Source: Shewanella algae
GTDB taxonomy: Bacteria; Pseudomonadota; Gammaproteobacteria; Enterobacterales; Shewanellaceae
Direction: 5' to 3'
Length of the DNA: 64,000 bases
Assembly: GCF_009183365.2 (NCBI RefSeq)
Contig: NZ_CP068230.1
Span: 3,749,001 to 3,813,000, forward strand
Of the stretch, positions 1-7,958 are shown one piece after another. The position numbers and the translations under genes were made by a program. The stretch's first letter is position 1; every line of letters begins with the position of its first letter. A model generated the notes under the pieces. It worked only from the letters and a program-made list of their open reading frames with translations. It made no database searches and was not told where the DNA came from.

Positions 1-563
1 TCACCATAAGTGCAGTCAACGGCATTCATTTCTGTGCGCCTATAGGCCACAGGCAGGAAGACGGTGACTACCGCGAATCCTGGCAGCCACAGGCCATGAG
101 CCAAGCGGCCCTGGAAAAGGCACAACAGATAGGCGCCAAAGTGGTTGAGGCGCTCGGCGGCCACGGTTTGTTTGGGGTAGAACTCTTTATCAAGGGCGAT
201 GAAGTCTACTTCTCTGAAGTCTCGCCCCGGCCCCACGACACCGGCATGGTGACCCTGATAAGCCAGGATCTGTCCGAGTTTGCCCTGCACGTGCGTGCCA
301 TTCTCGGATTGCCGATCGCCAATATCCGCCAGCACGGCCCCAGCGCTTCGGCTGTGGTACTCAAAGAAGGCGACTCAGACAACCTGCGTTACACAGGCCT
401 TGCAGCAGCGCTGAGCGAAGCCGACACCCAGCTGCGACTGTTCGGCAAGCCGGAGATCCATGGTCGCCGCCGTCTGGGAGTTGCCCTGGCAAGGGATCTG
501 GATATTCAAAGCGCCATAGACAAGGCGCTGCGCTCTGCCGCCAAAGTAGAAGTAATTTTTTAA
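1..563 (+). CDS. purT: Formate-dependent phosphoribosylglycinamide formyltransferase (PurT), C-terminal part
   Basis: The gene enters from the left edge; the reading frame starts at base 3 and has about 186 codons to the stop. PurT is an ATP-grasp ligase that uses formate and ATP to formylate GAR in purine synthesis. The visible part carries the conserved HFCAPIGHRQEDGDYRESWQ stretch and the ATP-grasp metal/ATP-site region (GVELFIKGDEVYFSEVSPRPHD), then the C-terminal lid segment ending AAKVEVIF. The first ATG that could look like a start (base 96) lies inside the ATP-grasp core, so it is not the true start. The CYTH gene follows after 11 bp and may be co-transcribed. Identification is by strong resemblance to E. 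coli PurT. Confidence 0.95.
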   Translation, partial: TISAVNGIHFCAPIGHRQEDGDYRESWQPQAMSQAALEKAQQIGAKVVEALGGHGLFGVELFIKGDEVYFSEVSPRPHDTGMVTLISQDLSEFALHVRAILGLPIANIRQHGPSASAVVLKEGDSDNLRYTGLAAALSEADTQLRLFGKPEIHGRRRLGVALARDLDIQSAIDKALRSAAKVEVIF

Positions 564-574
564 AAGAGACCGCC

Positions 575-1123
575 ATGAGCCAGCATTTTCAGGGTAAGTA
601 TGAAGTGGAACTCAAGTTCCGTCTGAATGAATCTTGCAGCAAACAACAACTGCTTGAGCGCATCAATGCCATGGAGCATGAGTGCATGTTTGCCGATAAT
701 CAGGAGGACGACTGCTACTTCGATACCCCGGATGGTCAACTGGCCGCGGCGGACAAGTCACTGTGCATCCGGGAGATGCAGCCATCCAACAATCTGCTGT
801 GGATCCTCAAGGGCCCGGGAGCGGATTGCTGTGAAGCGGTCAATATCTCGGATGCCGCCAGGGCCCGCAGCATGCTCAGCGCCATGGGCTATGTGCCGGT
901 GCAGCGGCTGCAAAAACGCCGCAGCATCTACTTTATCGGCAAGTGGCATATGACACTGGACAGCCTGGCGGGGCTCGGCGATTTTGCCGAGCTGGCGATC
1001 ATGACCGACGATAGCGATAAGCTGGAGCAGCTTCGCAGCGAGCTTTGGCAACTGGCGGCCCGGTTCGGGCTGACCCAAGCCATGTTGGAGTCCCGCTCCT
1101 ATCGGCAACTGTGCAACAGTTAA
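575..1123 (+). CDS. cyaB: CYTH-domain protein, class IV adenylate cyclase-like (CyaB/thiamine triphosphatase family)
   Basis: 182 aa. The N-terminus has the CYTH signature ExExK (E10, E12, K14), the metal/triphosphate-binding strand of the tunnel fold. Further conserved features are the YFDTPDGQL segment (about 48-56), a basic CIRE strand, and LEEL-type acidic residues in GLGDFAELAI. Family members bind triphosphates: class IV adenylate cyclases make cAMP, others hydrolyse thiamine triphosphate or inorganic tripolyphosphate. The length matches the CyaB class. It lies 11 bp after purT, start ATG with an AAAGAGA Shine-Dalgarno-like stretch. Which reaction it performs cannot be told from sequence alone. 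Confidence 0.8.
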   Translation: MSQHFQGKYEVELKFRLNESCSKQQLLERINAMEHECMFADNQEDDCYFDTPDGQLAAADKSLCIREMQPSNNLLWILKGPGADCCEAVNISDAARARSMLSAMGYVPVQRLQKRRSIYFIGKWHMTLDSLAGLGDFAELAIMTDDSDKLEQLRSELWQLAARFGLTQAMLESRSYRQLCNS

Positions 1124-1139
1124 ACTCGGTTAATAGCGT

Positions 1140-2093
1140 CTAAACCTGGTTAACTGAGTCTCCGCCAATAAAGGCGCGCAGATTGTCCACGGCAATATCC
1201 AACAGCTTCTGCCTGGCTTCTATTGTCGCCCAGGCATTGTGCGGACTTATGCTGACTCCTTTGGCATTGAGCAAGGGGTTATCCGGCTTGGGAGGCTCAC
1301 TGGAGAGCACATCCACTCCGGCCCGCAACTTGCCCTGATTGAGAGCTGTGGCAAGCGCAGTTTCATCCACCAGCCCGCCACGGGCGGTATTGATCAAGAT
1401 CACCCCGGGCTTTAACAGCTGCAGCGAGTCTTGATTGATCATCTTCTCGGTCGCCGCTGTCAGCGGGCAGTGCAGCGAGATCACATCGGCTTCACGATAC
1501 AGCTGCTCCAGTGGCGCCCAGCTGATGCCTTCGGCCAGGTCATGGCGCTCGGTTCGGGTATGCAGCAGCACCCGCATCCCCATCGCCCTGGCAATATTCG
1601 CCACCCGCGAGCCTATATCACCATAACCGACTATTCCCATCACCTTGCCCGAGAGTGACATCAGCGGTGACAGAGTAAAACAGAAGTCGGCGCACTGGCT
1701 CCAGGCCCCCGCCACCACCGCTTGGTGGTGCTGCGCCACTTGTTGGGTGTGATACAAGAGATGGGCAAAGACCATCTGCGCCACCGCATCCGGACCATAG
1801 CCAGGCACATTGGTGACTGTGATGCCAAGGTCGCCGGCGGCCTGTAAATCAACCACATTGGTACCCGTGGCAAGAATGCCTACGTACTTGAGCCCGGGCA
1901 GCGCCGCCAGTTGCTGCGCCCCGAGCACTGTCTTGTTGGTGAGCAAAACATCGGCGCCTTGGGCGCGCTGCAGCACAAGCTCCGCCGGGGTTCTGTCATA
2001 GACGCTAAGCTCCCCAAGCGCCTTGAGTGGCGACCAATCGAGATCGCCAGGATTGAGACAAAAGCCATCCAGAACCACTATTTTTAAGCTCAT
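1140..2093 (-). CDS. D-2-hydroxyacid dehydrogenase (glycerate dehydrogenase/hydroxypyruvate reductase-like)
   Basis: 317 aa from ATG at 2093, chosen over an upstream GTG at 2099 because AGAGG sits about 5 nt before the ATG. Two-domain NAD-dependent D-2-hydroxyacid dehydrogenase: the Rossmann motif GIVGYGDIGSR spans about 153-163, and the catalytic trio is present (Arg in NTARGGLVDE near 238, Glu in SSEPP near 266, His in SPHNAW near 285). These enzymes interconvert 2-ketoacids and D-2-hydroxyacids; the sequence looks closest to the HprA/glycerate dehydrogenase branch. The exact substrate is inferred. It lies on the strand opposite the CYTH gene, convergent with a 16-bp gap. Confidence 0.85.
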   Translation of the reverse strand: MSLKIVVLDGFCLNPGDLDWSPLKALGELSVYDRTPAELVLQRAQGADVLLTNKTVLGAQQLAALPGLKYVGILATGTNVVDLQAAGDLGITVTNVPGYGPDAVAQMVFAHLLYHTQQVAQHHQAVVAGAWSQCADFCFTLSPLMSLSGKVMGIVGYGDIGSRVANIARAMGMRVLLHTRTERHDLAEGISWAPLEQLYREADVISLHCPLTAATEKMINQDSLQLLKPGVILINTARGGLVDETALATALNQGKLRAGVDVLSSEPPKPDNPLLNAKGVSISPHNAWATIEARQKLLDIAVDNLRAFIGGDSVNQV

Positions 2094-2114
2094 ACTCACC
2101 TCTTTATTGCCTGC

Positions 2115-2729
2115 TCAGAAACGGTATCTTAACCCCAGATTGGCCTGCCCCTGCCACAGGGTATCGCCCTTGATATGCCATAAGCACTGATTGGCATCGC
2201 AAAACAGGCTGCTGTCGCTGTTTATCAGGGTCGCATAGCCGCGCACATCGGCAAACAGGGATAGCTGCTCCAGCAGTTGATAATCCAGCCCCAGCCCAAG
2301 CCCCATGGAAAAACGGGTTTCGTTGCTGCCAAGCTCGGGACGCAATTGCGTCAAACCGGCACTGGCGGTGACATAGGGCCGCAGCTTGTATTTGGGAAAA
2401 TAGAGCGTGCCCCCCAGATGCAGATAATCGACGCTGAGGTCCATCAGCTTGTCAGTGCCCGGGAAACCGCTGCCACTGAGCTCTGTGCCCTGATGGGAGT
2501 AAAGCAGATACATGTCACCCGGCTCTGACGTCGTCAACCCCAACATAAAGCCAAAATGACCGGCCTCGGTAATATCCGCACTACTGTTGTTATTAACCGT
2601 GCTTTCGCTGGACCTATAGTCCAGATCATTGCCGCCAAAGCTGTAGCCGCCAAACGGCGCAACAAACACTTCGGCATGAGCCTGGCCGCTCAGGGCCAAT
2701 AGCAAGGGAATTGAATAAGCAAGTTTCAT
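2115..2729 (-). CDS. Small outer-membrane beta-barrel protein
   Basis: 204 aa starting at ATG 2729, which has AAGGAG 7 nt upstream; a longer upstream start would put charged residues before the signal peptide. The N-terminus is a clear Sec signal (LAYSIPLLLALSGQAHA, cleavage after AHA). The remainder alternates polar and hydrophobic residues, is rich in G/Y/L strands, and ends in an aromatic residue (NLGLRYRF), the usual BAM recognition pattern of outer-membrane barrels. It is about the size of an 8-stranded OmpW/OmpX-like barrel. Two cysteines (LFCDANQCLW) could form a loop disulfide. Ligand and role are not recognisable. Confidence 0.75.
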   Translation of the reverse strand: MKLAYSIPLLLALSGQAHAEVFVAPFGGYSFGGNDLDYRSSESTVNNNSSADITEAGHFGFMLGLTTSEPGDMYLLYSHQGTELSGSGFPGTDKLMDLSVDYLHLGGTLYFPKYKLRPYVTASAGLTQLRPELGSNETRFSMGLGLGLDYQLLEQLSLFADVRGYATLINSDSSLFCDANQCLWHIKGDTLWQGQANLGLRYRF

Positions 2730-2787
2730 GGCGCTCTCCTTGGGTGAACCCTCTTTAACAGCATGAGCCAACACCCAAGGGCGAGGC

Positions 2788-3561
2788 TCAGCGCATTCCT
2801 CTACTGCTCTTGACCCTGTCGTAAGCCGCCTGAATATCCTGAGCCTTACGCTTGGCCAACTCCATCATCTCTTCCGGTAAGCCCTTGGCTACCAACTTAT
2901 CCGGATGGTGTTCATTCATCAATTTGCGATAGGCGCGTTTGATGTCCTGATCGCTGGCGGATTCTGACAGCCCCAAGACTTCATAGGCATCGGCAACCGA
3001 CGGTCTGTGATCGCCGGGAGCTTGTTGAAAACGCAGCTCCGCCTGCCAACGCTTGAGCAGTTCATCGAGCTGAAAGCTGCTGAATCCCAGCTCTCTGGCA
3101 ATCACCTGCAGTATTGCATATTCCTTGTCCTGCAGCTCACCGTCAGACAGGGCTGTCTGGATTTGAATTTCCAGAAACATCTGCTGCACTTCCCGGCGAC
3201 CAAAGGTGATGCGCCGAAAGCGGCGCAGGCTGGCTTCCAGTTCAAAGTCCGGCTCCTTGCCCTCGCGAAACGCCTGCTGGGCGTCTTTTCGTGCCGTGCC
3301 GCTGAGGCGCAGCATATCCATCAGACTGGTGGCCATGCGGATATCATTTTCGGTCACCCGCCCCGAGGCCTTGGCGATATGCCCCATAACGGCAAAAGTG
3401 GTGTTGAAAAACTGTGCCTGCCGACTGCCTCCCGGGAGGCCCTGAGAGGTCGCCATCCGCTTGTCATATAGATGCCCAAGCCAGATCCCCAGTAAGGCAC
3501 CGAAGAAACGCCCGAACATAAAGCCGATGACACCGCCGAAAAATTTACCCCAAATACGCAT
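2788..3561 (-). CDS. djlA: Membrane-anchored DnaJ-like co-chaperone DjlA
   Basis: 257 aa. The N-terminal glycine-rich transmembrane helix (about 5-30, with repeated GxxxG-like spacing FGGVIGFMFGRFFGALLGIWLG) is the dimerising anchor typical of DjlA. A TerB-like helical domain follows (about 45-170), then a C-terminal J domain whose HPD motif is at 219-221 (NEHHPDKL). DjlA stimulates DnaK at the inner membrane and affects envelope-stress signalling and capsule control in enterics. It lies 84 bp downstream of murU on the same strand, the arrangement seen in several gammaproteobacteria. The start is the ATG at 3561. Confidence 0.95.
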   Translation of the reverse strand: MRIWGKFFGGVIGFMFGRFFGALLGIWLGHLYDKRMATSQGLPGGSRQAQFFNTTFAVMGHIAKASGRVTENDIRMATSLMDMLRLSGTARKDAQQAFREGKEPDFELEASLRRFRRITFGRREVQQMFLEIQIQTALSDGELQDKEYAILQVIARELGFSSFQLDELLKRWQAELRFQQAPGDHRPSVADAYEVLGLSESASDQDIKRAYRKLMNEHHPDKLVAKGLPEEMMELAKRKAQDIQAAYDRVKSSRGMR

Positions 3562-3645
3562 CTGTTATCCCATAGTGCGCCCGTGCTTGGCCGGGCCAAT
3601 ACTCAATCTTGAACTGTCTTGTCTTATCCGGTTGCGGGCTCGTGG

Positions 3646-4329
3646 TTAAACAGCCCCTTTCGCCTGCCTCAGCTCCAGCTGTTGCAACCTGTCCAGTGTG
3701 CCGACATCACACCAGTAACCCGTGAAATGACTGCCACTAATAAGCCCCTGCGCCATCTTTTGCCGCAGCAGCGGTGCCAAGGCAAAATGTGTCTCTGCTA
3801 CCCCATCGAATAACTCGGGGCGATATATTCCCACCCCGGAGAAAGTGTATCTGGGCGCGCCCCTGTCACTGACCCGCGAATAGCCGAATGTTTGCGGCAG
3901 CAAGGCGAAGTCTCCCTCGGGATGCTGCGCCGGGTTATCCACCAGAAACAGGTGCGCCAGAGTATCTGCAGCCAAATTGGGCAGCTCAGGCATGGCATCG
4001 ATAAACACATCGCCGTTAATCACCAAAAAAGGCGCGTTGCCAAGTAGCGGCAGGGCTTTTTTGATCCCGCCGCCGGTTTCCAGCGCCTCAATCTCACGGC
4101 TGTAATGAATCGTCACGCCCAAACGGCTGCCGTCTCCCAGGCGTTCAATCAGTTTGTCTGCCTGCCAGGCGCAATTGATCACCAACCCAGTCACGCCCAT
4201 GGCGGCCAAACGTTCAATGTGATACTCAATCAAGGGCTTACCGGCCACTGTCACCAGAGGTTTAGGCAGCTTGTCGGTCAAGGGGCGCAGACGCTCCCCT
4301 CTGCCGGCTGCCAGAATCATCGCCTTCAT
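3646..4329 (-). CDS. murU: N-acetylmuramate alpha-1-phosphate uridylyltransferase
   Basis: 227 aa nucleotidyltransferase of the sugar-phosphate type. The N-terminus MILAAGRGERLRPLT with following KLPKPL is the canonical nucleotide-binding loop and lysine. VINGDVF near residue 107 holds the metal aspartate, and ETGGGIKKAL is the substrate loop. MurU makes UDP-MurNAc from MurNAc-1-P and UTP in the fosfomycin-bypass peptidoglycan-recycling pathway known in Pseudomonas. Its ATG overlaps the stop of amgK by 4 bp (ATGA), which indicates translational coupling with the kinase that supplies its substrate. Confidence 0.9.
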   Translation of the reverse strand: MKAMILAAGRGERLRPLTDKLPKPLVTVAGKPLIEYHIERLAAMGVTGLVINCAWQADKLIERLGDGSRLGVTIHYSREIEALETGGGIKKALPLLGNAPFLVINGDVFIDAMPELPNLAADTLAHLFLVDNPAQHPEGDFALLPQTFGYSRVSDRGAPRYTFSGVGIYRPELFDGVAETHFALAPLLRQKMAQGLISGSHFTGYWCDVGTLDRLQQLELRQAKGAV

Positions 4330-5372
4330 TTGTGCTCCTGTGCCTCTGCTTGTGGTCGGGACTGTGATTGTGACTGTTGTTGAGTCAGCGGCAATAACCT
4401 CTGCCTGACCCAGGAGGAAAGCGCCTGCAACTGAGGATAACGCTCGCAGATATCGGCCACATAGCCGAGTGTAAGCGGTATATCCTTGAGATAACCTGAC
4501 TTGCCATCTCTGTGGTGCAAACGGGCAAAGATACCCGCCGCCTTCAGGTGTCGCTGCACTCCCATGAGATCGAACCAGCGACTGAAGGTGGCAAAATCAA
4601 CATCTTTGCCAACCAACCCAAGCTCGCGACACTGTTCAAAGAAGGCTTTGAGCAGCGGCTCGACTATCGCATCCGGCCAACGTATATAGCAATCTCTCAG
4701 CAGCGAGACTGCATCATAGGTCACAGGCCCCAACACGGCATCCTGAAAATCTATTACCCAAAGCTTACCCTCTTTAAGCATCAGATTACGGCTGTGAAAG
4801 TCCCTGTGCATGCCGACCTGGGGTTGCGCAAGCGCGCTGGCAGTCAAAATAGCAAAGCTTTCAGCCAACATAGTATGTTCAGCGGCTGTCAGGGAGACTT
4901 GCCAGTGTTTATCCAGCAGCCACTCGCTGAAAATCGCCAGCTCGCGTTCGACAAAGGCCGCATCATAGTCCGGCAAGGGGCCAAGCTCACTTTCCCGCAC
5001 CGCCGCGATATCCGGCAAAATCGCCAGCGCCTTGAGATACCAGTCACTCACATTGGTTTCGGTCAACTCGGGCAACAACAAGTTATCGCCAAGGTCCTGC
5101 TGCAGAATAAAGCCCGCTTCCTCATTGAACTCAAGCACCTTGGGCACCCGAATGCCCGCTTGGTGATACGCCCGCGCCAAGGCAATAAAGGGCTTGTTAT
5201 CCAATAAGTTGGGAGGAGAGTCCGTGACTATGTAATCACAACCATCGACATTGAGACGAAAATAACGCCTAAAGCTGGCATCACCGGAAATCAGCTTGGC
5301 TTGCAAGGGCTTACCGAAAAGTTGCTGCAACCAGCACGACATGGAAAGAAATCTGGGATCAGACAAGGTCAT
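4326..5372 (-). CDS. amgK: Anomeric N-acetylmuramate/N-acetylglucosamine kinase (aminoglycoside phosphotransferase fold)
   Basis: 348 aa from ATG 5372. The frame is open upstream to 5507, but those codons overlap the promoter region and do not look family-like. Kinase features: the Brenner motif HRDFHSRNLML (catalytic Asp) near 210, then VIDFQDAVLGPVTYD (metal-binding Asp), and the P-loop-like GDASFRRYFR near the N-terminus. AmgK phosphorylates MurNAc/GlcNAc at C1 for peptidoglycan recycling and is coupled by a 4-bp overlap to murU. The C-terminus ends in a Gln/Ser-rich tail. It is divergent from lptD, as in Pseudomonas. Confidence 0.9.
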   Translation of the reverse strand: MTLSDPRFLSMSCWLQQLFGKPLQAKLISGDASFRRYFRLNVDGCDYIVTDSPPNLLDNKPFIALARAYHQAGIRVPKVLEFNEEAGFILQQDLGDNLLLPELTETNVSDWYLKALAILPDIAAVRESELGPLPDYDAAFVERELAIFSEWLLDKHWQVSLTAAEHTMLAESFAILTASALAQPQVGMHRDFHSRNLMLKEGKLWVIDFQDAVLGPVTYDAVSLLRDCYIRWPDAIVEPLLKAFFEQCRELGLVGKDVDFATFSRWFDLMGVQRHLKAAGIFARLHHRDGKSGYLKDIPLTLGYVADICERYPQLQALSSWVRQRLLPLTQQQSQSQSRPQAEAQEHK

Positions 5373-5400
5373 CTCATGGCTCTTGACGAAAAATTGCTTT

Positions 5401-5430
5401 ATTATACCGAGGTAAAAAACAGGAAACAGC
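5401..5430 (-). promoter_or_regulatory. Probable promoter of amgK-murU
   Basis: On the minus strand a perfect -10 hexamer TATAAT lies at 5406-5401, about 30 nt upstream of the amgK ATG. A T-rich stretch lies at the -35 position (CTGTTT, 17-nt spacing, weak match). The -10 is seen directly; transcription from it is inferred. Confidence 0.45.
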
Positions 5431-5490
5431 CAATAAATACAGAGTTTTTTATGGCTGCGTTGCCCGAGGCAGGATGCAACTTTTCCCTCC

Positions 5491-5517
5491 GAAACTTGTC
5501 CAGACAAAGAAATCTAA
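5491..5517 (+). promoter_or_regulatory. Possible sigmaE-type promoter of lptD
   Basis: GAAACTT (5491-5497), a 15-nt spacer and TCTAA (5513-5517) resemble the sigmaE consensus GGAACTT-N15/16-TCnnA. lptD belongs to the sigmaE regulon in E. coli. The implied 5' leader to the ATG at 5532 would be only about 10 nt, which weakens the call. Confidence 0.35.
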
Positions 5518-5531
5518 ATAATTGACCTAAG

Positions 5532-7844
5532 ATGCAGATCCGATATTTTCTGGCATTGAGCCTTTTACCTCCCCTGACGCTGGCTGAAACCCTTCCTCAG
5601 GAGGGCGGCAACAACGCTCAATGTGTTATCTTGCCTCCGGTTCCCTATCATCAGGATGGGGAAAGCAGCGGCCCTTTGGCCGATCAAAAAATACAGATCC
5701 ATTCTGACGCCTCCTCGGCGCAATTGGGACGCGAGGCGACCTTCGAAGGCAATGTGACCTTTTCTCAGGCCGGGCGCAAAATTTCCGCCGAAAGAGCCAC
5801 GGTCAACCAGCAGGAGCAGCAGTTAACCGCTCAGGGCAACCTGGTGTTTCAAGACCCACTGTTTACCGTGACCGCCGACTCGCTGATGGCGCAGATGCGT
5901 TCCAACAACGCCACCCTGGAAGGCGCTCAGTACTGGCTCCACGGCCAGCAAGTTCACGGTGACGCCCAGAAACTGGAAATTACCCAGAACAACAACCTGG
6001 TATTGAACAACACCAACTTCACCACTTGCCCACCGGATAATGTCTCCTGGCTACTGGAAGCCGAGAAGATCAAAATCGACAGCAAGGAAGAGTGGGGGGA
6101 GATCTGGGATGCCAAACTCAGAATAGGTGGCGTGCCGGTATTCTATATTCCCTATATGACAGTGCCGGTTTCGGAGAAACGCAAGACAGGTTTCCTGTTC
6201 CCCAGCTTCAGTTCCAGCACCACCAACGGGATCGAAATCGCCACCCCGTTTTATTGGAACATAGCGCCTGAGTACGATCTGACCTTTACCCCGCACTATA
6301 TGTCGTCGCGGGGCTTGTTTACCAAGACAGAATTCCGCTATCTGCTGGGCGATCCCGGCGACCGGCAAACGCCTACCGGCCAGTTCAACCTCGAATATCT
6401 GGGCAGCGATAACATGCTCGATGGCAGCCCCAACCGCTATATGTATCACTGGGAGCACAGCGATGCCCTGGATGAAAACTGGCGGGTGCTGGCCAACTAT
6501 ACCGATGTCTCGGACAACAACTACTTCAACGATCTCAAGTCCGATGTCAATCGCGCCACCGACAACCAGTTATCCCGGGTTGGCGAAATCGCCTACTTCA
6601 CCGACAACTGGGACTTCAGTGCCAGAGTGCAGGACATCAAGGTACTGGGCAAGGAAGAGCGTCCTTATCAGGTGATGCCACAGCTGAACTTCAACTACCG
6701 TACCCCCGGGGTGTGGGAAGGCCTAGATTTCAGCTTCGCCTCCGAGATAACCAACTTCCGTCATAAAGAAGATATTTACACTACCGCCAGCCGGGTACAT
6801 ATGGAGCCCAGCATTCGTCTGCCAATCCATGGCCCGGCGGGGTCGCTGACCAGTGAAGTCAAGCTGATGCAGACCAACTACTGGCAGCACAATATTCAGC
6901 AGCCCGAGTTGGATGACAGCGTCAGCCGTACCTTACCTCAGGTGAGGGTTCACGGTCAGATAAACTTCGAGCGTTATACCGAATACTTCAACCAGAACTA
7001 CCGCCAGACGCTGGAGCCCCAGTTCCAATACCTGTATGTCGGCTATGAAGATCAGTCCAATATCGGTCTCTACGACACAGGTGAACTGCAGCAGGACTAT
7101 TTTGGCCTGTTCCGCGACCGCCGCTTCTCGGGTCTGGACCGTATCGCCGATGCCAACCAATTGACTCTGGGTTTGACCACCCGACTGTTTGATGAGCGTA
7201 ACCTGGAACAGCTGAAATTCAGCCTGGGCCAGATCATCTACTTCGACGACAGTAAGGTCAGCCTCTATGAGAATGAACTCACCGAGCAGCCGTCCACTTC
7301 GGTACTGGCCGCCGAGCTGGATGCCAGAATCTACAAAGACTGGTTTGTCAGTGGTGCTATTCAATACGACACCCGTTATAGCTCCAACAAGAAGAGTGAA
7401 GCAACCCTGGACTACCGCCCCGGCCCCAACAAGCTGCTGCAATTCAGCTACCGTTACGTGCCGGATCTGCTCAACAGCAACACCAATGACAGAGTGGATA
7501 TCTCCCAGGCCGGTGTCCGTACCACCTGGCCAATTACCGACAGCCTCTATTTTGTCGGCAACTGGTATTACGATCTCAAAGAGGAACGTTCGGTGGAAAC
7601 CTATACCGGCTTCCAGTACGAGTCATGCTGCTGGGCAGTGCGTCTGAGCTACCACTACCGTATCAAGACCAACTACGAGGACGACCTCAAGAATGCAGTG
7701 CTCAACGAGCGTGAGATGTTCGAAACCGGCGTCTACCTCAACTTTGTGATCAAGGGCCTCGGCGGCTCAGGTCCATTGGGGGTCAGTGACATGCTGGATG
7801 AAGGTCTGTTCAACTACCGCAAACCACTTTATCTGAGGAATTAA
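5532..7844 (+). CDS. lptD: LPS-assembly outer-membrane protein LptD
   Basis: 770 aa. The N-terminal signal peptide (IRYFLALSLLPPLTLAE) is followed by a periplasmic OstA/LptA-like jellyroll (about 50-190) and a large C-terminal 26-stranded barrel. The four disulfide-forming cysteines are all present at C31, C166 and the adjacent pair C699/C700 (ESCCW), matching the non-consecutive disulfide pattern of E. coli LptD. With LptE it inserts LPS in the outer leaflet. It is the first gene of the lptD-surA-pdxA-rsmA-apaG-apaH run; the next gene encodes SurA, a chaperone for this class of protein. Confidence 0.97.
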   Translation: MQIRYFLALSLLPPLTLAETLPQEGGNNAQCVILPPVPYHQDGESSGPLADQKIQIHSDASSAQLGREATFEGNVTFSQAGRKISAERATVNQQEQQLTAQGNLVFQDPLFTVTADSLMAQMRSNNATLEGAQYWLHGQQVHGDAQKLEITQNNNLVLNNTNFTTCPPDNVSWLLEAEKIKIDSKEEWGEIWDAKLRIGGVPVFYIPYMTVPVSEKRKTGFLFPSFSSSTTNGIEIATPFYWNIAPEYDLTFTPHYMSSRGLFTKTEFRYLLGDPGDRQTPTGQFNLEYLGSDNMLDGSPNRYMYHWEHSDALDENWRVLANYTDVSDNNYFNDLKSDVNRATDNQLSRVGEIAYFTDNWDFSARVQDIKVLGKEERPYQVMPQLNFNYRTPGVWEGLDFSFASEITNFRHKEDIYTTASRVHMEPSIRLPIHGPAGSLTSEVKLMQTNYWQHNIQQPELDDSVSRTLPQVRVHGQINFERYTEYFNQNYRQTLEPQFQYLYVGYEDQSNIGLYDTGELQQDYFGLFRDRRFSGLDRIADANQLTLGLTTRLFDERNLEQLKFSLGQIIYFDDSKVSLYENELTEQPSTSVLAAELDARIYKDWFVSGAIQYDTRYSSNKKSEATLDYRPGPNKLLQFSYRYVPDLLNSNTNDRVDISQAGVRTTWPITDSLYFVGNWYYDLKEERSVETYTGFQYESCCWAVRLSYHYRIKTNYEDDLKNAVLNEREMFETGVYLNFVIKGLGGSGPLGVSDMLDEGLFNYRKPLYLRN

Positions 7845-7958
7845 TCAAGATTTGTGGTAGATTGCTGAACCTCGGACGGGACAGAGAGTCCAATCTGGAC
7901 AACCCAGGCCGCTGCCATCGGCGGCCAACGAAACGAAAATGTGGCAAGGATTTTGTGG

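Noticed and set aside
4512..5207. 231-codon open frame antisense to amgK
   Set aside because: amgK carries the kinase motifs on the minus strand; no support for a second gene.
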